From assembly GCA_034670405.1 (NCBI GenBank), contig JAXDDX010000070.1:2473501-2537500 (forward strand): a stretch of DNA of 64,000 nucleotides, read 5' to 3'. A program made the translations under genes and the position numbers. The DNA comes from Hoplostethus atlanticus. Its lineage: Eukaryota; Chordata; Actinopteri; Trachichthyiformes; Trachichthyidae. The notes under the pieces are model-generated. The model saw only the letters and a list, made by a program, of their open reading frames with translations. It was not told the DNA's origin and did no database searches. This document shows, piece by piece, positions 1 to 11,639 of the stretch (the first letter of the stretch is position 1; each line of letters starts with the position of its first letter).

Positions 1-1130
1 TGTTTTTACGACCACTAGCTTTTTTATCAAAGCTGAAATTTGCTCATCCCGAGTTTAATCACTTAAAGAGTGTCATTGATAGATTAAAGCATTATCCAAA
101 CTAATTAACCTAAGTAACAATATAAATGAAAGCTAATTGCCAGACCTCCAACAAAAGAGGCTAGCTTTTACATTGTGATATTTCTGTCATGTCAAATAGC
201 AGAAAGCTATGGGGATACCAATTACTCTTCTTCAGTCTTAAAAGCTCCTGGCAGAGAGAGAGAGAGAGGATTAAGAGAGACAGAGGACATGCACAGATGT
301 AAGTTTGATGCGGTGAAGTGAACCTATTCTATTCCCAGTCATCACATGAAGGCATTTGCCTTTAAGAGCCAATTCTCCTGCGTCCCCCCCCCCTCTTCCA
401 CTTCCATGCATAATTTCCTTGGCAAGAGCTGTTGTTATTGACGGCTACTTAGTCAATTCACTTAAAAATGCATCTGCAATTAGCTGTTTTATAATTGGTT
501 CTGGTCCATTATTGATTCACTGTCCTCTAGTACGTCTTCCTCAATTGAATGAAGTCACTCTATGAATAAAATGATAATCATGGCTGTGTTCCCCAAGCCA
601 TAGAAATATAATAGGAGAGATTACACATTTCCATCCACCACCTTTCCATTAAAGCTGTGACAGTGATTTAAAGTGACACTGGCGTTTACGTGAGGGCAGA
701 AACCATGACTGAGTAAAGACTTGCATTATACTTTCAACTCCACCCCTCTTTATGGGCCTACCTTGTTTTGCTGTTATATTGAAATTAATCATATTGGTGT
801 AATTGCTCTTCGTAAATTTAGCCAAAATAATAATTCACCTGGGATTAAAACCATAGAGGGCTTTCAGGACACCTCGTACCCTCTGGTGGCCATATTGGAG
901 GTCCTCAGCTCTTGAGCAACAGTGGCTGAGAATGGAGTGAAAGGAGGATACAATGTGAAGTAGTTTGGTAAGTAGAATTGTTTCATGACAGCCTCCAAGG
1001 TTGACAAACCAGCATGGAAGGAGGTTAGCAATTTAATGAATTGCATCAGTAGCTCAGGACTCTTGCACTTCTTGAGTCAGACCAGCTTTGAAGGCGCTTT
1101 TACATGTTTTTATTGAACATATTGTTCAAA
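1..1130. other. No gene seen; AT-rich non-coding DNA
   Basis: No motif of a protein family, RNA gene or terminal repeat is visible. A short GA-rich run lies near 257-270 and a C-run near 384-393. Small open frames on both strands look random in composition. Confidence 0.5.
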
Positions 1131-1189
1131 TGTTAACACCTTGGATTGGAATAAGAATGTGAAACATGAGATTTAGTAACTGGCGGAAC

Positions 1190-1780
1190 ATCCTTTAGCA
1201 GCAATAACCTCAACCAAATGTTTCCTGTAGTTTCTGATCAGACCTGCACAATGTTTAGGACCATTGGACCATCCTCCTTACAGAAGGTCATTGATATCAT
1301 TGATATTTTTGGGATGTCTTGTCTTGGCAATCCCAAAATGCTTCCTCTGCTTTAAGCCATTATGTTGTGTATGTTCAGATCACGCACCGTTAACCTGATA
1401 TTTCCTGATCCAATTTGGAATTCATGGTTCCCTCAATGATTGATCCAGGCCCTGAGGCAGCAAAGCCCCAAACCATGATGCTCCCTCCACCATGCTTCAC
1501 GGTTGGGATGATGTTTTGATGTTGATATGCAGCGTTTTTTTCTCCTCCAAACGTAACTTTTTGCCCTTTTGCCAAAAGGTTCATTTTCGGTGTTAATCTG
1601 TCCACAGAACAGTGTTCCAGTAGCTTTGTGGAACATCCAGGTGGCAAACTTGTGACGGGCAGCAATGTTATTTGTGGAGAGAGGAGGTTTTCTCCTTGGT
1701 ATTCTTTCGGTGCTTGCGCCCCAAATGTTTATTATTGTTTGTTGATGTTTTTTGTTTTTTTTATCAGGAAATACATTCAT
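1190..1780 (-). pseudogene. Tc1-like transposase remnant
   Basis: Minus-strand frames carry pieces of a Tc1/mariner transposase in order. A middle segment contains RIPRRKP near 1700, then comes the segment TVKHGGGSIMVWG near 1450-1510, which is a hallmark of Tc1-like transposases. A C-terminal piece with YRKHLVEVIAAKG lies near 1195-1260. The pieces sit in different frames, and the stretch holding the later catalytic acidic residues is missing between about 1260 and 1400, so no active enzyme can be made. No clear inverted terminal repeat is seen. The family cuts and pastes DNA at TA sites; this copy is an old fossil. A related remnant with the same type of internal loss lies at 31.6-31.8 kb. 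Confidence 0.85.
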
Positions 1781-2375
1781 TCAAGTCAAATTTAACATTG
1801 TTCAAAATATCTGTCGCCACTATCCACACTCCACTATCAGCGCAGTCTACAGAGATCAGACTGATTGATTTACAGGTCAGAGTAGGCCAGTTGTTTTACG
1901 TGAGACAGCTTTATAATCCAGTTTGGGTGTGTCAAGGTACATACCAGGACACAAAACCTCACCTGTCTGCGCTTGGTATGTCTGTATGTGTTTTATGATG
2001 GGGAGCTCTGCCAATCACTATCATGTTATGTGAAAGGAATACATTATGAATGATTATAATTGGCGAGTCCTACATGGAGCTCAGAAAGTGCAAGGTAGAG
2101 TCAAAAAAACAATGTCAGGTAAAGAGAGAGCAACATTTATGGATTTTCTTCATTATTTCTAAAAGAACAGAAGGAAATGTGCTGGGATTGGCTAAACGAG
2201 TGATTGATCATATGATCATATATTCAATCATGAATACGAAAATAGCTGTAAAATGTGATCTGAGAATCTTGACTGATTTGAAAATTACCACAGAAGATGA
2301 CTTAATGCAAAGATGTATGTATTACTAAACTACACAATAATCACACAGTATGAATGGAACCCAAAGCAAGAATAT
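1781..2375. other. No gene seen
   Basis: Unassigned AT-rich sequence between two Tc1-like remnants. Short open frames near 2050-2328 have no recognisable motif. Confidence 0.4.
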
Positions 2376-3045
2376 ACACTGATCAGCCATAACATTAAAA
2401 CCACCTGCCTAATATTGTGTAGGTCCCCCTCGTGCCACCAAAACAGCTCTGACATGTCGAGGCATGGACTCCACAAGACCTCTGAAGGTGTCCTGTGGTA
2501 TCTGGCACCAAGGTGTTAGCAGCAGATCCTTTAAGTCCTGTAAATTGTGAGGTGGGGCCTCCATGGATCGGACTTGTTTTTCTAGCACATCCCACAGATG
2601 CTCGATCAGATTAAGATCTGGGGAATTTGGAGGCCAAGTCAACACCTTGAACTCTTTGTCATGTTCCTCAAACCATTCCTGAACAATTTTTGCAGTGTGG
2701 CAGGGTGCATTATCCTGCTGAAAGAGACCACTGCCATCAGGGAATACTGTTGCCATGAAGGGATGTACTTGGCCTGCAACAATGTTTGGGTAGGTGGTAC
2801 ATGTCAAAGTAACATCCACATGAATGCCAGGACCCAAGGTTTCCCAGCAGGACATTGCCCAGAGCATCACACTGCCTCCGCCGGCTTGCCTTTTTTCCAT
2901 AGTGCATCCTGGTGCCATCTCTTCCCCAGGTAAACGACGCACACGCACCCAGCCGTCCACATGATGTAAAAGAAAACGTGATTCATCAGACCAGGGAGCT
3001 GTGTAATGGGAGCTGTAATCACAGAGAGATTGTGTTTCCATAAGA
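2376..3045 (-). mobile_element. Tc1/mariner-like transposon, 5'-truncated
   Basis: A 210-residue open frame (2409-3041, minus) is the C-terminal two thirds of a Tc1-like DDE transposase. The first catalytic Asp lies in APWSDESRF, the second in QQDNAPCH, and the third acidic position in SPDLNLIEHLWD. GGGSVMLW precedes the second. The N-terminal DNA-binding domain is absent because the element stops near 3045. The element's 3' end is visible at about 2376-2404 as the terminal inverted repeat type ACTGATCAGCCATAAC, common in fish Tc1-like families. The open frame is unusually well preserved compared with the other Tc1 remnants here, suggesting a younger copy. Without the opposite terminus and N-terminus it cannot move by itself. 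Confidence 0.9.
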
Positions 3046-3089
3046 AACTATTGCACAGTATGTAGCCACTCTCAAGAAATGATCAGAAC

Positions 3090-3720
3090 ATGAGCATGAC
3101 ATGTGAGTTTGGTGCTCATTTACTAGATGTACTACGGGGCAGGCTTGTGTCTGGCCTGAATAATGAATCAATGCAGAAGAGATTACTGACAGAGGCAGCG
3201 CTCACATACCAGAAAACAGTGGAAATTGCAGTAGGCCTATCTATGGAGACTGTAGCTAGTGAATCCCAGCAGCTCAGCCCACTACACCATTCAGTACAAA
3301 AGTGCCGCTGACCATGGAAATGCTGACGGCTTTTCTCGGCTGCCACTGCTAGTAGTGCACAAGGATAAGCCGGAGTCGGTGGATGTGTTTCTGGTGCATC
3401 AGCTAGTAGCTTTGCCCATCTGCAGTGCTGACATCCGATTTGACTCTAACCTTTCCCAAGAGATGGTGTCAACAGGATGTTTCCCACCAGCGAAGGACTC
3501 CGACAGTATCCTGACTCCATTTCTCATTAGGAAAGATGAACTGACCATTATACAAGGATGCCTTATGTGTGCGAGGAGGATAAATTAACACCTGGGGTAG
3601 TGTTATCCCAAACCCTGTGTCTTATACAGTTGATGTGGGGTCCTCACAGCAATGGACAGACCAGACAGATCAGATGCTGGTAGGTTACCCTGACTTAAAG
3701 GCCTGCCTGAAAAGGAAATG
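3090..3720 (+). pseudogene. Ty3/gypsy-like retrotransposon scrap (gag joined to RNase H/integrase)
   Basis: Two plus-strand frames abut. About 3097-3290 resembles the gag segment of gypsy elements (LRGRLVSGLNNESMQKRLL). From about 3275 a second frame gives the end of the RNase H domain (HGNADGFSRLPL), followed by the linker to integrase (KDELTIIQGCLMCARRI near 3530-3580). Everything between gag and RNase H, including protease and reverse transcriptase, is deleted. Later sequence near 3640-3690 may be integrase remnant in another frame. No LTR could be tied to this fragment. It is a dead internal-deletion fossil. Confidence 0.75.
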
Positions 3721-5229
3721 GTAGAGCCTTCTCAGCCTTCTGAGTGACATCTGCCTGCATCAGACACGCCTAGATTCTCAACCATATGACAAAAAAAGAT
3801 TAGTTAGTACCCCGATTTTATCTTTCATAGCTGGTACTTTTTGAATGACCCCAGCAGTCAGATTGGCAGTTCAAGCGCTGTTTTATTAATTGATTAAAAC
3901 ACTATAAATAACAAAATAGCTCTGCTGGTCCTGCTATAAAAGGGGTCTGAAAGAGATGTGACAGATAGGCCAAGGCAGTCCAGGAAGACACACTGGGTAA
4001 GGTTACTACTACATACCACTCTACCCTTACTTGTAATGTGCCCACGCAAAAGCTATACCGCTAACCCACTTCAATGGAAAGTATGTGCCACACCAAAGGA
4101 AAACCTTCTCCAGTGAAATCCACTAGCCGCCTCAGAGAAAAGCACTACAGGGAGACACGGGAGGGACCAGCATTAGCTGGGCAAAGTCACAATACAGTCA
4201 GGCTATGTTTAAAACACTAGCAAATAATTGGAGCTTGAAGCTTAGATTGCAATATACAAACTGCTAAACATGTTAGAATAGAATTTTCCTTTACCTCGGG
4301 TCACTGTTTTGCACATCAGTTCCCCTAGAAATTCAAACAATCATAATTATCAATACCTTTAATCAATCACCTTTATCAAAACTGTAACATTACAAACCTA
4401 ATAGCTTACCTAGAGCTCGGTTGGCTACTACAATGAATGCCTGCCTCAGGGTATACTGTACTGGACTTTCATGAAACTTCATGATAATAAGTACCGTGCC
4501 TGCAACTTTTACCAGCTCTATACAGTTACCTCCAAGTATACCCAGAGTCTGCTGCAGCTACACTAGGAAATGAATGCCAAGACAGAGTGACTGTCTGGGC
4601 CTGTACATCATTCCAGACCATAATGTATCTGCTAGGCTAAGCTAGCAGACTGACCCTGCTGGCTCCATAATGCCAGTAATGGATGCCAAGGCCTGCTCAG
4701 CTGTCCATCTATCCATATTGTATCGGCATGCCTATTTAGCTTAGCTACCTACGTTTAAGAAATAACGACACTCTCCCCTAAGGGATTAAAGCCAAAGCAG
4801 ATAAATTAATGAACATGAAGGCACCCTGCCCTAGGATATTAAGGCCTAAGCAGAGGATGGTTGCCTGGGCCCCTTCCTTATTCCAGACAACCACATTGTA
4901 TCTGCTAGGCTAAGCTAATGCGCCAGGTGACCCTGCTGGCTTGACTGGCAGTCAGCTATCTGTCCAGCCATCCGCGTTAGATCTGCAAATGATAGACTTC
5001 ATATTTACTACATATACTATGAAACTAAGTTCTGTACTTTAGTTACTTTGTACCCTGACCCATGTCCCTCCTCCTCAACCAAAGCCACTGACAAAACCTT
5101 GACATCTGACCTCAATGGGGTGTACCCAACCTAGCCTTTCAACCGACTGCATCTTCCCATGGCACTGTAAGATGCACTAAATAAACAGTCCGCAACGTGG
5201 CTGACCATAGTATTAATTCCGGTCTTAAA
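3721..5229. other. No gene; unassigned repeat-like DNA
   Basis: No coding motif is seen. The stretch contains a diverged direct duplication (see 4590-4990). It could be non-coding sequence of the neighbouring gypsy fragment, but no TG...CA ends or primer site could be placed. Confidence 0.35.
4590..4990. repeat. Diverged direct repeat, two units of about 130 bp
   Basis: Unit one (about 4590-4725) and unit two (about 4862-4990) both run from a CTGGGCC-type start through ATTCCAGAC, then GTATCTGCTAGGCTAAGCTA, then GACCCTGCTGGCT and a GTCCA.C.ATCC end. The shared 20-mer is exact. The units are separated by about 136 bp of unrelated sequence. Sequence near 56990-57060 shares CCTGCTGGCT and GGCCTGCTCAGCTG with these units and may be a distant relative. 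Confidence 0.6.
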
Positions 5230-5727
5230 CTAGTGCTCACTATTTCTCGCTGGATCTTGCTGAAGTTGTTTGCCTAAGTCTACTGACATTTCCCAGTCTC
5301 TAGCTCCCCTTAGTTGCCCTGTGTTATTCATGTCTACAGCTGCTTCTTTCCTAATCTGCTCTTCCTGATGGACCAAAGCAATTTTAGAATATTCCTATCT
5401 AGTAACTGAAGAAACTGTTTAAATTTGTTTAATCTCAATTGCGGCTGCTAGACCTTTCTTGACCTGGCGTGATTTTGTTGCCTTGTACTCTTCCACAACT
5501 GTTACTGGTAGCTGCAGCTTGTTTCCTGTACTGTACAAACCAATGGAACAGAAGCTTTTGGGGACTGACAACCATCTCCTGAGGAAGCTGTTGATTTTCC
5601 TCTCCAGTGCCTCTACTGTGGAAAGGGGCACCTCAGCAGTGGCCACAGGAGTCTGGGGAGTCGGAACTGGTCTTGTATACGGCCCCTCCTAGGCTAGGAT
5701 TTTGATGGTTTGAATTCCATTCTAGCC
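5230..5727 (-). mobile_element. LINE (non-LTR) 3' part, downstream of hAT insertion
   Basis: Minus-strand frames give the C-terminal part of a LINE reverse transcriptase protein. A segment with PLSTVEALERKINSFLRRWL lies in 5419-5646, and it continues into charged sequence toward 5240. Reading from 5727 backwards gives ARMEFKPSK, which joins in frame to the segment ending at 7706 on the other side of the hAT element. Stops and frame changes show it is dead. The LINE clade was not assigned; the protein type occurs in fish repeats and differs from the L2-type copies elsewhere in the window. Confidence 0.75.
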
Positions 5728-7705
5728 TAGGGTGACCAGACGTCCCCGTTTTCCGGGGACAGTCCCCGTTTTTGGTGGCCTGTCCCCGGCTGGAGCTGTC
5801 CCCGGAAATGTCCCCGTTTTTAACTGTGCGTTAAAAACAGATCGCAGAGTGAAATAATATTTTACGTGGCAAGAAAGACGGGGCAGCAGAGCCTACCGGT
5901 TGACGTCTCAATCGCATTGTGCTTGTTTTGGCCAACAGAGGGGGTTGCTCGCTAGAGCTATATATATATCACTCTTCTTCTTCTACTAACTATCCCCAAA
6001 CGTCGTTTCAAGCCAGGTAAATTACAATCGTTTGAGATACTAGCTAGTGATGTTATAATGTCAAGATGTATTATATAGCTAGATAATAGGGTTGAGCCGA
6101 ATACTCGGATGAAACGAGTATCCGGTACGGATAATGTACTTTTTACGAGCACGAGTATCATCCGAGTAAAATTTTACCATCGTCACAGCCACTCTGTCCA
6201 CAGGGATTAACAGCTCGCGACTCTCACTGCTTCTACACCGGTTAGGTTTTCTTCCATCGGCTCGCTCCTACCTCGGTTTGTAAAATATCTAAAGTCAGCC
6301 GAGTTACTTGGAGAACTTGGCTCGCGGACGCGGTGCTTTTGACAATAATACAGTCGCGAGGCTGAATGCATATTTCCATGTTTGATCGCCAACACGGGCT
6401 GTTTGCATAAATCACCCAGGTTCACACCGTCAGTTCATTTACCAGAGTAACGATCTAGCCTGCAAATAAATAACAGGCTGAATCTTGCATTGTGTCTCTC
6501 TCACTCTCTCTCTGTCTGTCTCTCTCACTCACTCACGCACACCACATAATTAACATTGTGTTTTACTTTGTGTAGAAATAAAAAAATACCGCCCCCCCAA
6601 AAAAATAGTAGTAAAAAAAGGTAGTAGAAAAGCCATGTGATCACATACACAAACATCACACTGTTTCAGGCTGCAACAAGTTATTTTGAGTATGAAAACT
6701 CTAGTTCATGCATTTTACTTCATGTGTTGTGTTCATTGATTGAAGTTTATTCATTCAAGTTTATAAAAAACTTTTCATGGATAACATTAGCTTAATGTTT
6801 TCTGTTAGAGAGTGGAGAGGAGGAAGACTGGATAAGAAGAAGAGTGAAGGAGATAGAGAAGGAAAGGTAAAGATATGATTACAGAGCCTGCCAATTTATT
6901 ATTCCAAACAATGTTTTGAGATAAAATACAAAAAGCAATGGGAATCTGTTAAGAAAAGTATTTTATCTGATAGTGTACTATTTATTATTAAAGATTGGAG
7001 AGGAAGGAGAAGAGAGTGACAAGGAAAAATTAAGGGAGTAAAGAGAGTGACGGTGAAAAGGTAAAGAGAAGGAAATATACAGATTAGGTTGGTATAAGTA
7101 TATTATGAAGTCACCAATCGCATCATCTTATTTCTTTATTATGTTTAGTATTTCACATACTATTGTCTCTGTTTTTTTTAAATTTTGCTAATTTGCTCTC
7201 TTCTGCTCTTATTCTACCCAGACTACCAGGACCACTGAATGGCTGTTCAGATTGGATAGTTCTGTCTTGTCTGTAGTGTTGCTGTAACATAGTGCTTGTT
7301 AGTGTTGTCTGTCATAGTGTGTCTGTTACAGTGTGTCAGTCTGGTAGTGTTGCTTGTCTGTCTTCTCTGTCTTGTACGTATACCTAATTAAATACATTGT
7401 ATTGAACCATTGTAGTTGGACCATTTTCTTTATTGTGTGTTAGTTTCCATAGATTCACTCACCATGGTACTGTAAACTAAGATTTTCTGACACGGTTTAC
7501 AAAGTTACTTTGTAAAAGTTAGTACCCAATTTTATCAGTCGGCCTGCACCATAGTTTATTACAGTACAACAGTGGTCAAAATACATGAAACCGGAATTGT
7601 CCCCCTTTTTTATTTCATAGATAATAACATTGCATATTTTAATGATATATTGACCGCCGAACTGGAAATGTCCCCGGTTTTCATTTCAGAATTCTGGTCA
7701 CCTTA
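5728..7705. mobile_element. hAT-type DNA transposon with 8-bp target duplication
   Basis: The left end TAGGGTGACCAGA (5728-5740) is the inverse of the right end TCTGGTCACCTTA (7693-7705) with one mismatch. Both ends are followed inside by CCCCG/GTCCCC-rich sequence. The flanks carry a perfect 8-bp duplication, TTCTAGCC, at 5720-5727 and 7706-7713, which is the size made by hAT transposases. Removing the element and one duplication restores an open LINE frame. No transposase motif was recognised in the 1,978 bp, so it is probably non-autonomous or decayed. The interior holds a CT-rich tract near 6490-6540, a palindromic patch near 6085-6175 and purine-rich stretches near 6810-7080. Confidence 0.9.
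6085..6175. repeat. Clustered inverted repeats inside the hAT element
   Basis: ATACTCG and CGAGTAT face each other across a 7-bp spacer, and ACTCGGATGA is matched by its inverse TCATCCGAGT about 50 bp downstream. The patch could fold into alternative hairpins. It begins AGGGTTGAGCCGA, which looks like a terminal repeat of another element nested here, but I could not find an opposite end. Confidence 0.5.
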
Positions 7706-8340
7706 TTCTAGCCCCTTTGTTGAGCTCTACCAGATCTTCCGAGATCCATCTGCCTTCCGGGACTGACCTTGCTGTTATTTTTAAGTCGTCCATAAATGCC
7801 CTGATTGGAGCCTGTGGACACCTCTTGCAAATATGGTACCCCTTCTCGGTTTCTCTACTGACTTGACCAAGAGATTCAATGCTGCTGAGAACAGAATCAC
7901 CGAGATAGTACATCCAGTGACAATGCTTACCTCTAGTCTTTGCCAATCGGTGGTAAAGTTGCCGCAGGTGAAGCACATCTTGAAGTGGTTAAAGTAGCAC
8001 TGGAGGAGCTGCTGGAATTTTGGTAGGTTTTGAGTGTGGTCTCTAAAAGCTTGTGTGGCGTTGTTCCATAGACATTAGTTAGGTCAAGCCACAGAATTGC
8101 CAGGTCACCTTGGGTTCCACTTTGTGTCCTCGATGATCTTTGAGATGACACTGGTGTGTCGGGCACTCCTGGAACTCCGCCTTTTTGCACTGAGGTGTTG
8201 AGTTGTTGTTGTCCATTAAAATGGTTGTCAGCCTTTTTGCCAGGATTCCAAAGAAGATTTTCCCTTCAACATTGAGCAGCGAGATGGTTTGGAACGACTT
8301 TAAGTCCTTGGAATCCTCTTCTTTTGGGATCAAACAACCC
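7706..8340 (-). mobile_element. LINE (non-LTR) reverse transcriptase part, upstream of hAT insertion
   Basis: Minus-strand frames encode a decayed reverse transcriptase. The segment SLLNVEGKIFFGILAKRL near 8220-8300 is followed by GGVPGVP and VLWLDLTNVYGTTPHKL near 8040-8110. Then comes TGCTISVILFSAAL near 7880, and AFMDDLKITARSVPEGRW near 7740-7800. AFMDDL is the FxDD catalytic box of reverse transcriptase. Several frame changes interrupt it. The 5' part, including any endonuclease domain, is missing beyond about 8340. The segment continues on the far side of the hAT element at 5230-5727. Confidence 0.8.
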
Positions 8341-9690
8341 TCAGCAACTAGCTAGCTCTCAGGAAGGTAATTGGTAAGTGGGACCATTTTTTTTAGTATT
8401 CCCTCTTCTTCTGGACATACACAAATGTCAGTGAACTAACATTTTTTTTTACTCCAAGCCAAACAGCAATGGCCCACCCAGGCCCACCCATGCCTACGTG
8501 GCTGCTCTGCATGAGTAGCCTACTCATATATGCACGGTAACTCACTGTGAAAAAAACAATTTTTATCACCTTATTCAACATTAGACTTATCCACTTAAAC
8601 ATGATGATTTTCCAGCCTCCACACAAGAGGACGGCATTTTACCCTGACTTTTAGACTTTCAAGCGTCAAGCAGGGCAACATCAGCATAACAAAATTGCTC
8701 CAAACTGAAACTACCTCTGCTTTAGGACGGGGGTTGACGAAGTTTGGTAATTTCCTTTCAGAGGTGATTTATAACAAATGATGTTCCCTGAAAAGACTTA
8801 TTAGCTAATATGAGCATTGGGTGAGGTTACGAATGACTGGGTTGTGGTCGAGCTCTCTGCATGAGACAATGATGAGACAGCAGCAAATAAATTGGCACTG
8901 ATGGAAGTGAGCTAGCCTGTCTCAGAGCCAGCACTTTCATTATTACCATTCACCCCCTCATTACGCTCTGCACATTTTTCATCCTGGTACTTCTCAACCT
9001 TTCTTTCCCTCTACCCCCCGGGATCTGGAGGGACCTATCAGCAAAGTCAATACCACCCACAAAGAGCTTTTTCCGTGGGGTGAAGCATTTTTTATTGTGA
9101 GTACATTACAATTATACCTGATCAATTTTTGATTTCCATTAATACAACCATGTAGCCTATTGATCCTCTCGGCAACATGCAAGGGCCCAATTGATCAGGG
9201 CCTGCAGCAGACAGAGTCTGGTGGAGTTACACCACTGAATACAAATTAATTTATAAGTTTAGCCTTTATGAGTGAGGATGGGGCCTCGCTGGAGATGTAG
9301 AAGCCCTTATGTGCTCCTAATTAGCAAAAAGGGGTCACTGACACTTGTTCTGGCAGAGAAGATAAGAGAGAGCATTAGAACAGGCAGACAGATTTTAAAT
9401 CCTCACTGCAATCTATAGAGTGAGTAAATTTCCCATTCATTGTTCCATAGGGAATTTGATTATTGGCCATAACATTTTAACAATATAAGGTAGACTTACC
9501 AGTTTTTTACTATATATTTTCCTATAGAAGCCATCAGTTAATCTGATTTTTAACTTTGTTGTTAAGAAATTGTATTTTTATTTTTATTTTATTCCTGAGT
9601 TTGTTATTCCCACGAATTGGAGAGCTCGCTGTTACCATATTAAATGTTACCCAGATCAAACCAGAGCAAAGTAATGTTAGTCAGCTAGCA
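8341..9690. other. No gene seen
   Basis: No family motif, terminal repeat or RNA gene is visible on either strand. Open frames are short and of random composition. Confidence 0.45.
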
Positions 9691-9943
9691 CCCTGTATAG
9701 GTAGGTACTTTATTAATCACCAATTTCTTTGTTACAGCAGCCGAGACATAGAATAACACTAAGAAAAAAATAGGAATAATAAAAATAAAGAAATAAAAAA
9801 ATACTGTATATAAAGCTATTCAAAAGTACAAAAATATGCAAATGCACAGTGCAAAAACTAAAACAATTTTAATGTGATTTTAACGGATGCAAAAAAGTGA
9901 ATTGTGCAAAAAGTGAAAATGTGCAGTAGTAGTTCTTGGGTGT

Positions 9944-9974
<31 letters not shown>

Positions 9975-10690
9975 GATTGATGGTTAGTCCAGGGATGAAT
10001 TGTAAAGTCTGATGGCGGTGGACAAGAAGGACCTCCGATGTCGCTCCATGGTACCGAGGCAGGATGAGTCTGCTTCTGAACGTCTCCTCTGCCTGGCCAG
10101 AGTGTTGTGAAGTGGGTGAGAGACGTTGTCCATGATGGCCAGCAGTTTGACCAACATTCTCCTCTCAGCCACCACCTTCACTGGGTCCAGGCTGGCCCCC
10201 CAGGACAGACTCCGCCTTCCTCAGCAGTTTGTCTATCCTGTTGGTGTCTGCGGCTTTTATTTCTGCTGCCCCAGCACACAACCGCAAAGAAAAGGACACT
10301 TGCCACCACCGACTGATAGAACACGTTCAGCATGGTTCTACATACGTTGAAGGACCTGAGCCTCCTCAGGAAGCAGAGTCGGCTCTGGCCCTTCTTGTAT
10401 GTAGCCTCACTCCTATTCCCACTCCAGTCCAGCTTGCTGTCCAGGTGCACTCCTAGGTACCTGTAGGACTGCACCGAGTCTACGTCCTCCCCCCGGGTGG
10501 AAATGGGAGTGATTGGTGCCTTAGTCCTCCTGAAAACCACCACCATCTCTTTGGTTTTACCCACATTGAGCTGCAGATGATTCTGGTTGCATCTGAAAGT
10601 CACCAACCAGTCCTCTACACCCCCCCCTCTGACCCCCCCTATCGGTGATTGGCCCCACTCTACCATGTTTTTACTGTCAGACATGGTGTG
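9690..10690 (-). mobile_element. CR1/L2/Rex1-group LINE, 3' end of the reverse transcriptase ORF
   Basis: A minus-strand frame (10178-10684) carries the C-terminal part of a non-LTR reverse transcriptase. It contains LQLNVGKTKEMVVVFRRTK, YRYLGVHLDSKLDW, KKGQSRLCFLRRLRSFNVC and FYQSVVASVLFFAVVCWG. A second frame (9984-10181) continues with ERRMLVKLLAIMDNVSHPLH and RHRRSFLSTAIRLYNSS. At least one frameshift near 10180 separates them. The catalytic core with the FxDD box is upstream and missing. The 3' untranslated part runs to about 9690 and includes a CTTTATTAATC-type tail sequence and A-rich DNA. It is a 5'-truncated dead copy. Confidence 0.85.
9941..9975. repeat. (TG)n followed by an 18-G homopolymer
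   Basis: Alternating TG at 9941-9957 runs directly into an uninterrupted G-run at 9958-9975. It lies in the 3' untranslated part of the LINE on the minus strand, where it reads as a C-run followed by CA repeats. Long G-runs are prone to slippage and assembly error. Confidence 0.9.
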
Positions 10691-11245
10691 TGTTTTTTAG
10701 GGATGAGAAGAGGCATTACAAATCAATAATCATTATTATATCACTATACTATAATATGTAATAGTATTGTTAAAAATGAGGGAATTGATGACATCATTCA
10801 AAATGCTGTATGGGATAAATAGTTCAGTTCAGTTCATCAATTTGCAGCCTGCCAGGTCTCTAATGTCTATATTTATCTATAAATAAACAGCATATATAGG
10901 CATTAACCATATTTTACCAACACAGGTTATTTCAAATTTGTCTATGCATGGGCTATTTTTGATACAGGAAGACAATGTGAGTGCAGGAGATAGCTCCTGC
11001 TCAGCGTGTGGTGTGCAGCATAGTGGTGTGACATGCCTGGCAGCTTTGATCTCATTTTCACACACAAGCAATCTAACTTTAGGCCTGTCTTATTTTTGAA
11101 AATGATAGCTATCCTAACCTGATTGATTAGTCTTTGTATTTCTATTCTAGTTTTTGATACAGAATGAACGAGTCATCAAATATTTTCATTGTTCATTATC
11201 ATTGTTTGTGGATTTAGTTCCACTTTGGCCCTGTAATGACAATTA
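10691..11245. other. No gene seen
   Basis: AT-rich unassigned sequence between a LINE and a hAT fragment. Confidence 0.4.
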
Positions 11246-11249
11246 AAAG

Positions 11250-11600
11250 GGTATCAGTTTGCTGAATTGCTCATGACTGACTGACCATCATGTGAAAAAT
11301 CCAAAGGTTGGTTTGAAAGTGTGCTCCGTTCATGCGTCTTAATGGTATTCATTGATGAGAAAGTGGACTCACAGGTGTACGTCGAACCAAACATGGTTAG
11401 CACATGGCCGTGAATTTTCAGCGTACAGTACATCATAAAATGTATCAGAGAAATTCTGTCTTAGCTGAATGAGGAATTCCTTCATAGGCCCTGTGATTTG
11501 GTCATTGCTCCCTCCCAGAGTAGTGAAGTGCAACATCTTTTTTGACAGCAAAGAAGATTTTTCCCAAAGGCAAAAGCCATCTCCCGCCCGTGAAGTTGCA
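11250..11600 (-). pseudogene. hAT-family transposase C-terminus (dimerisation region)
   Basis: A minus-strand frame at 11254-11436 contains MFGSTYTCESTFSSMN followed by a KTHERSTLSNQPL-type segment. This matches the hAT C-terminal dimerisation pattern (a [VL]FGSTY.CE..FS.M core) found in hAT transposases and host genes derived from them. An overlapping frame (11369-11551) carries the preceding part, so a frameshift lies near 11400. The rest of the enzyme and any terminal repeats are absent. It is an isolated fragment, too short and broken to be a domesticated gene. Confidence 0.75.
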
Positions 11601-11639
11601 GGTTAAGCACATTCAAATGGGGAATATGTCAGAAATGCA

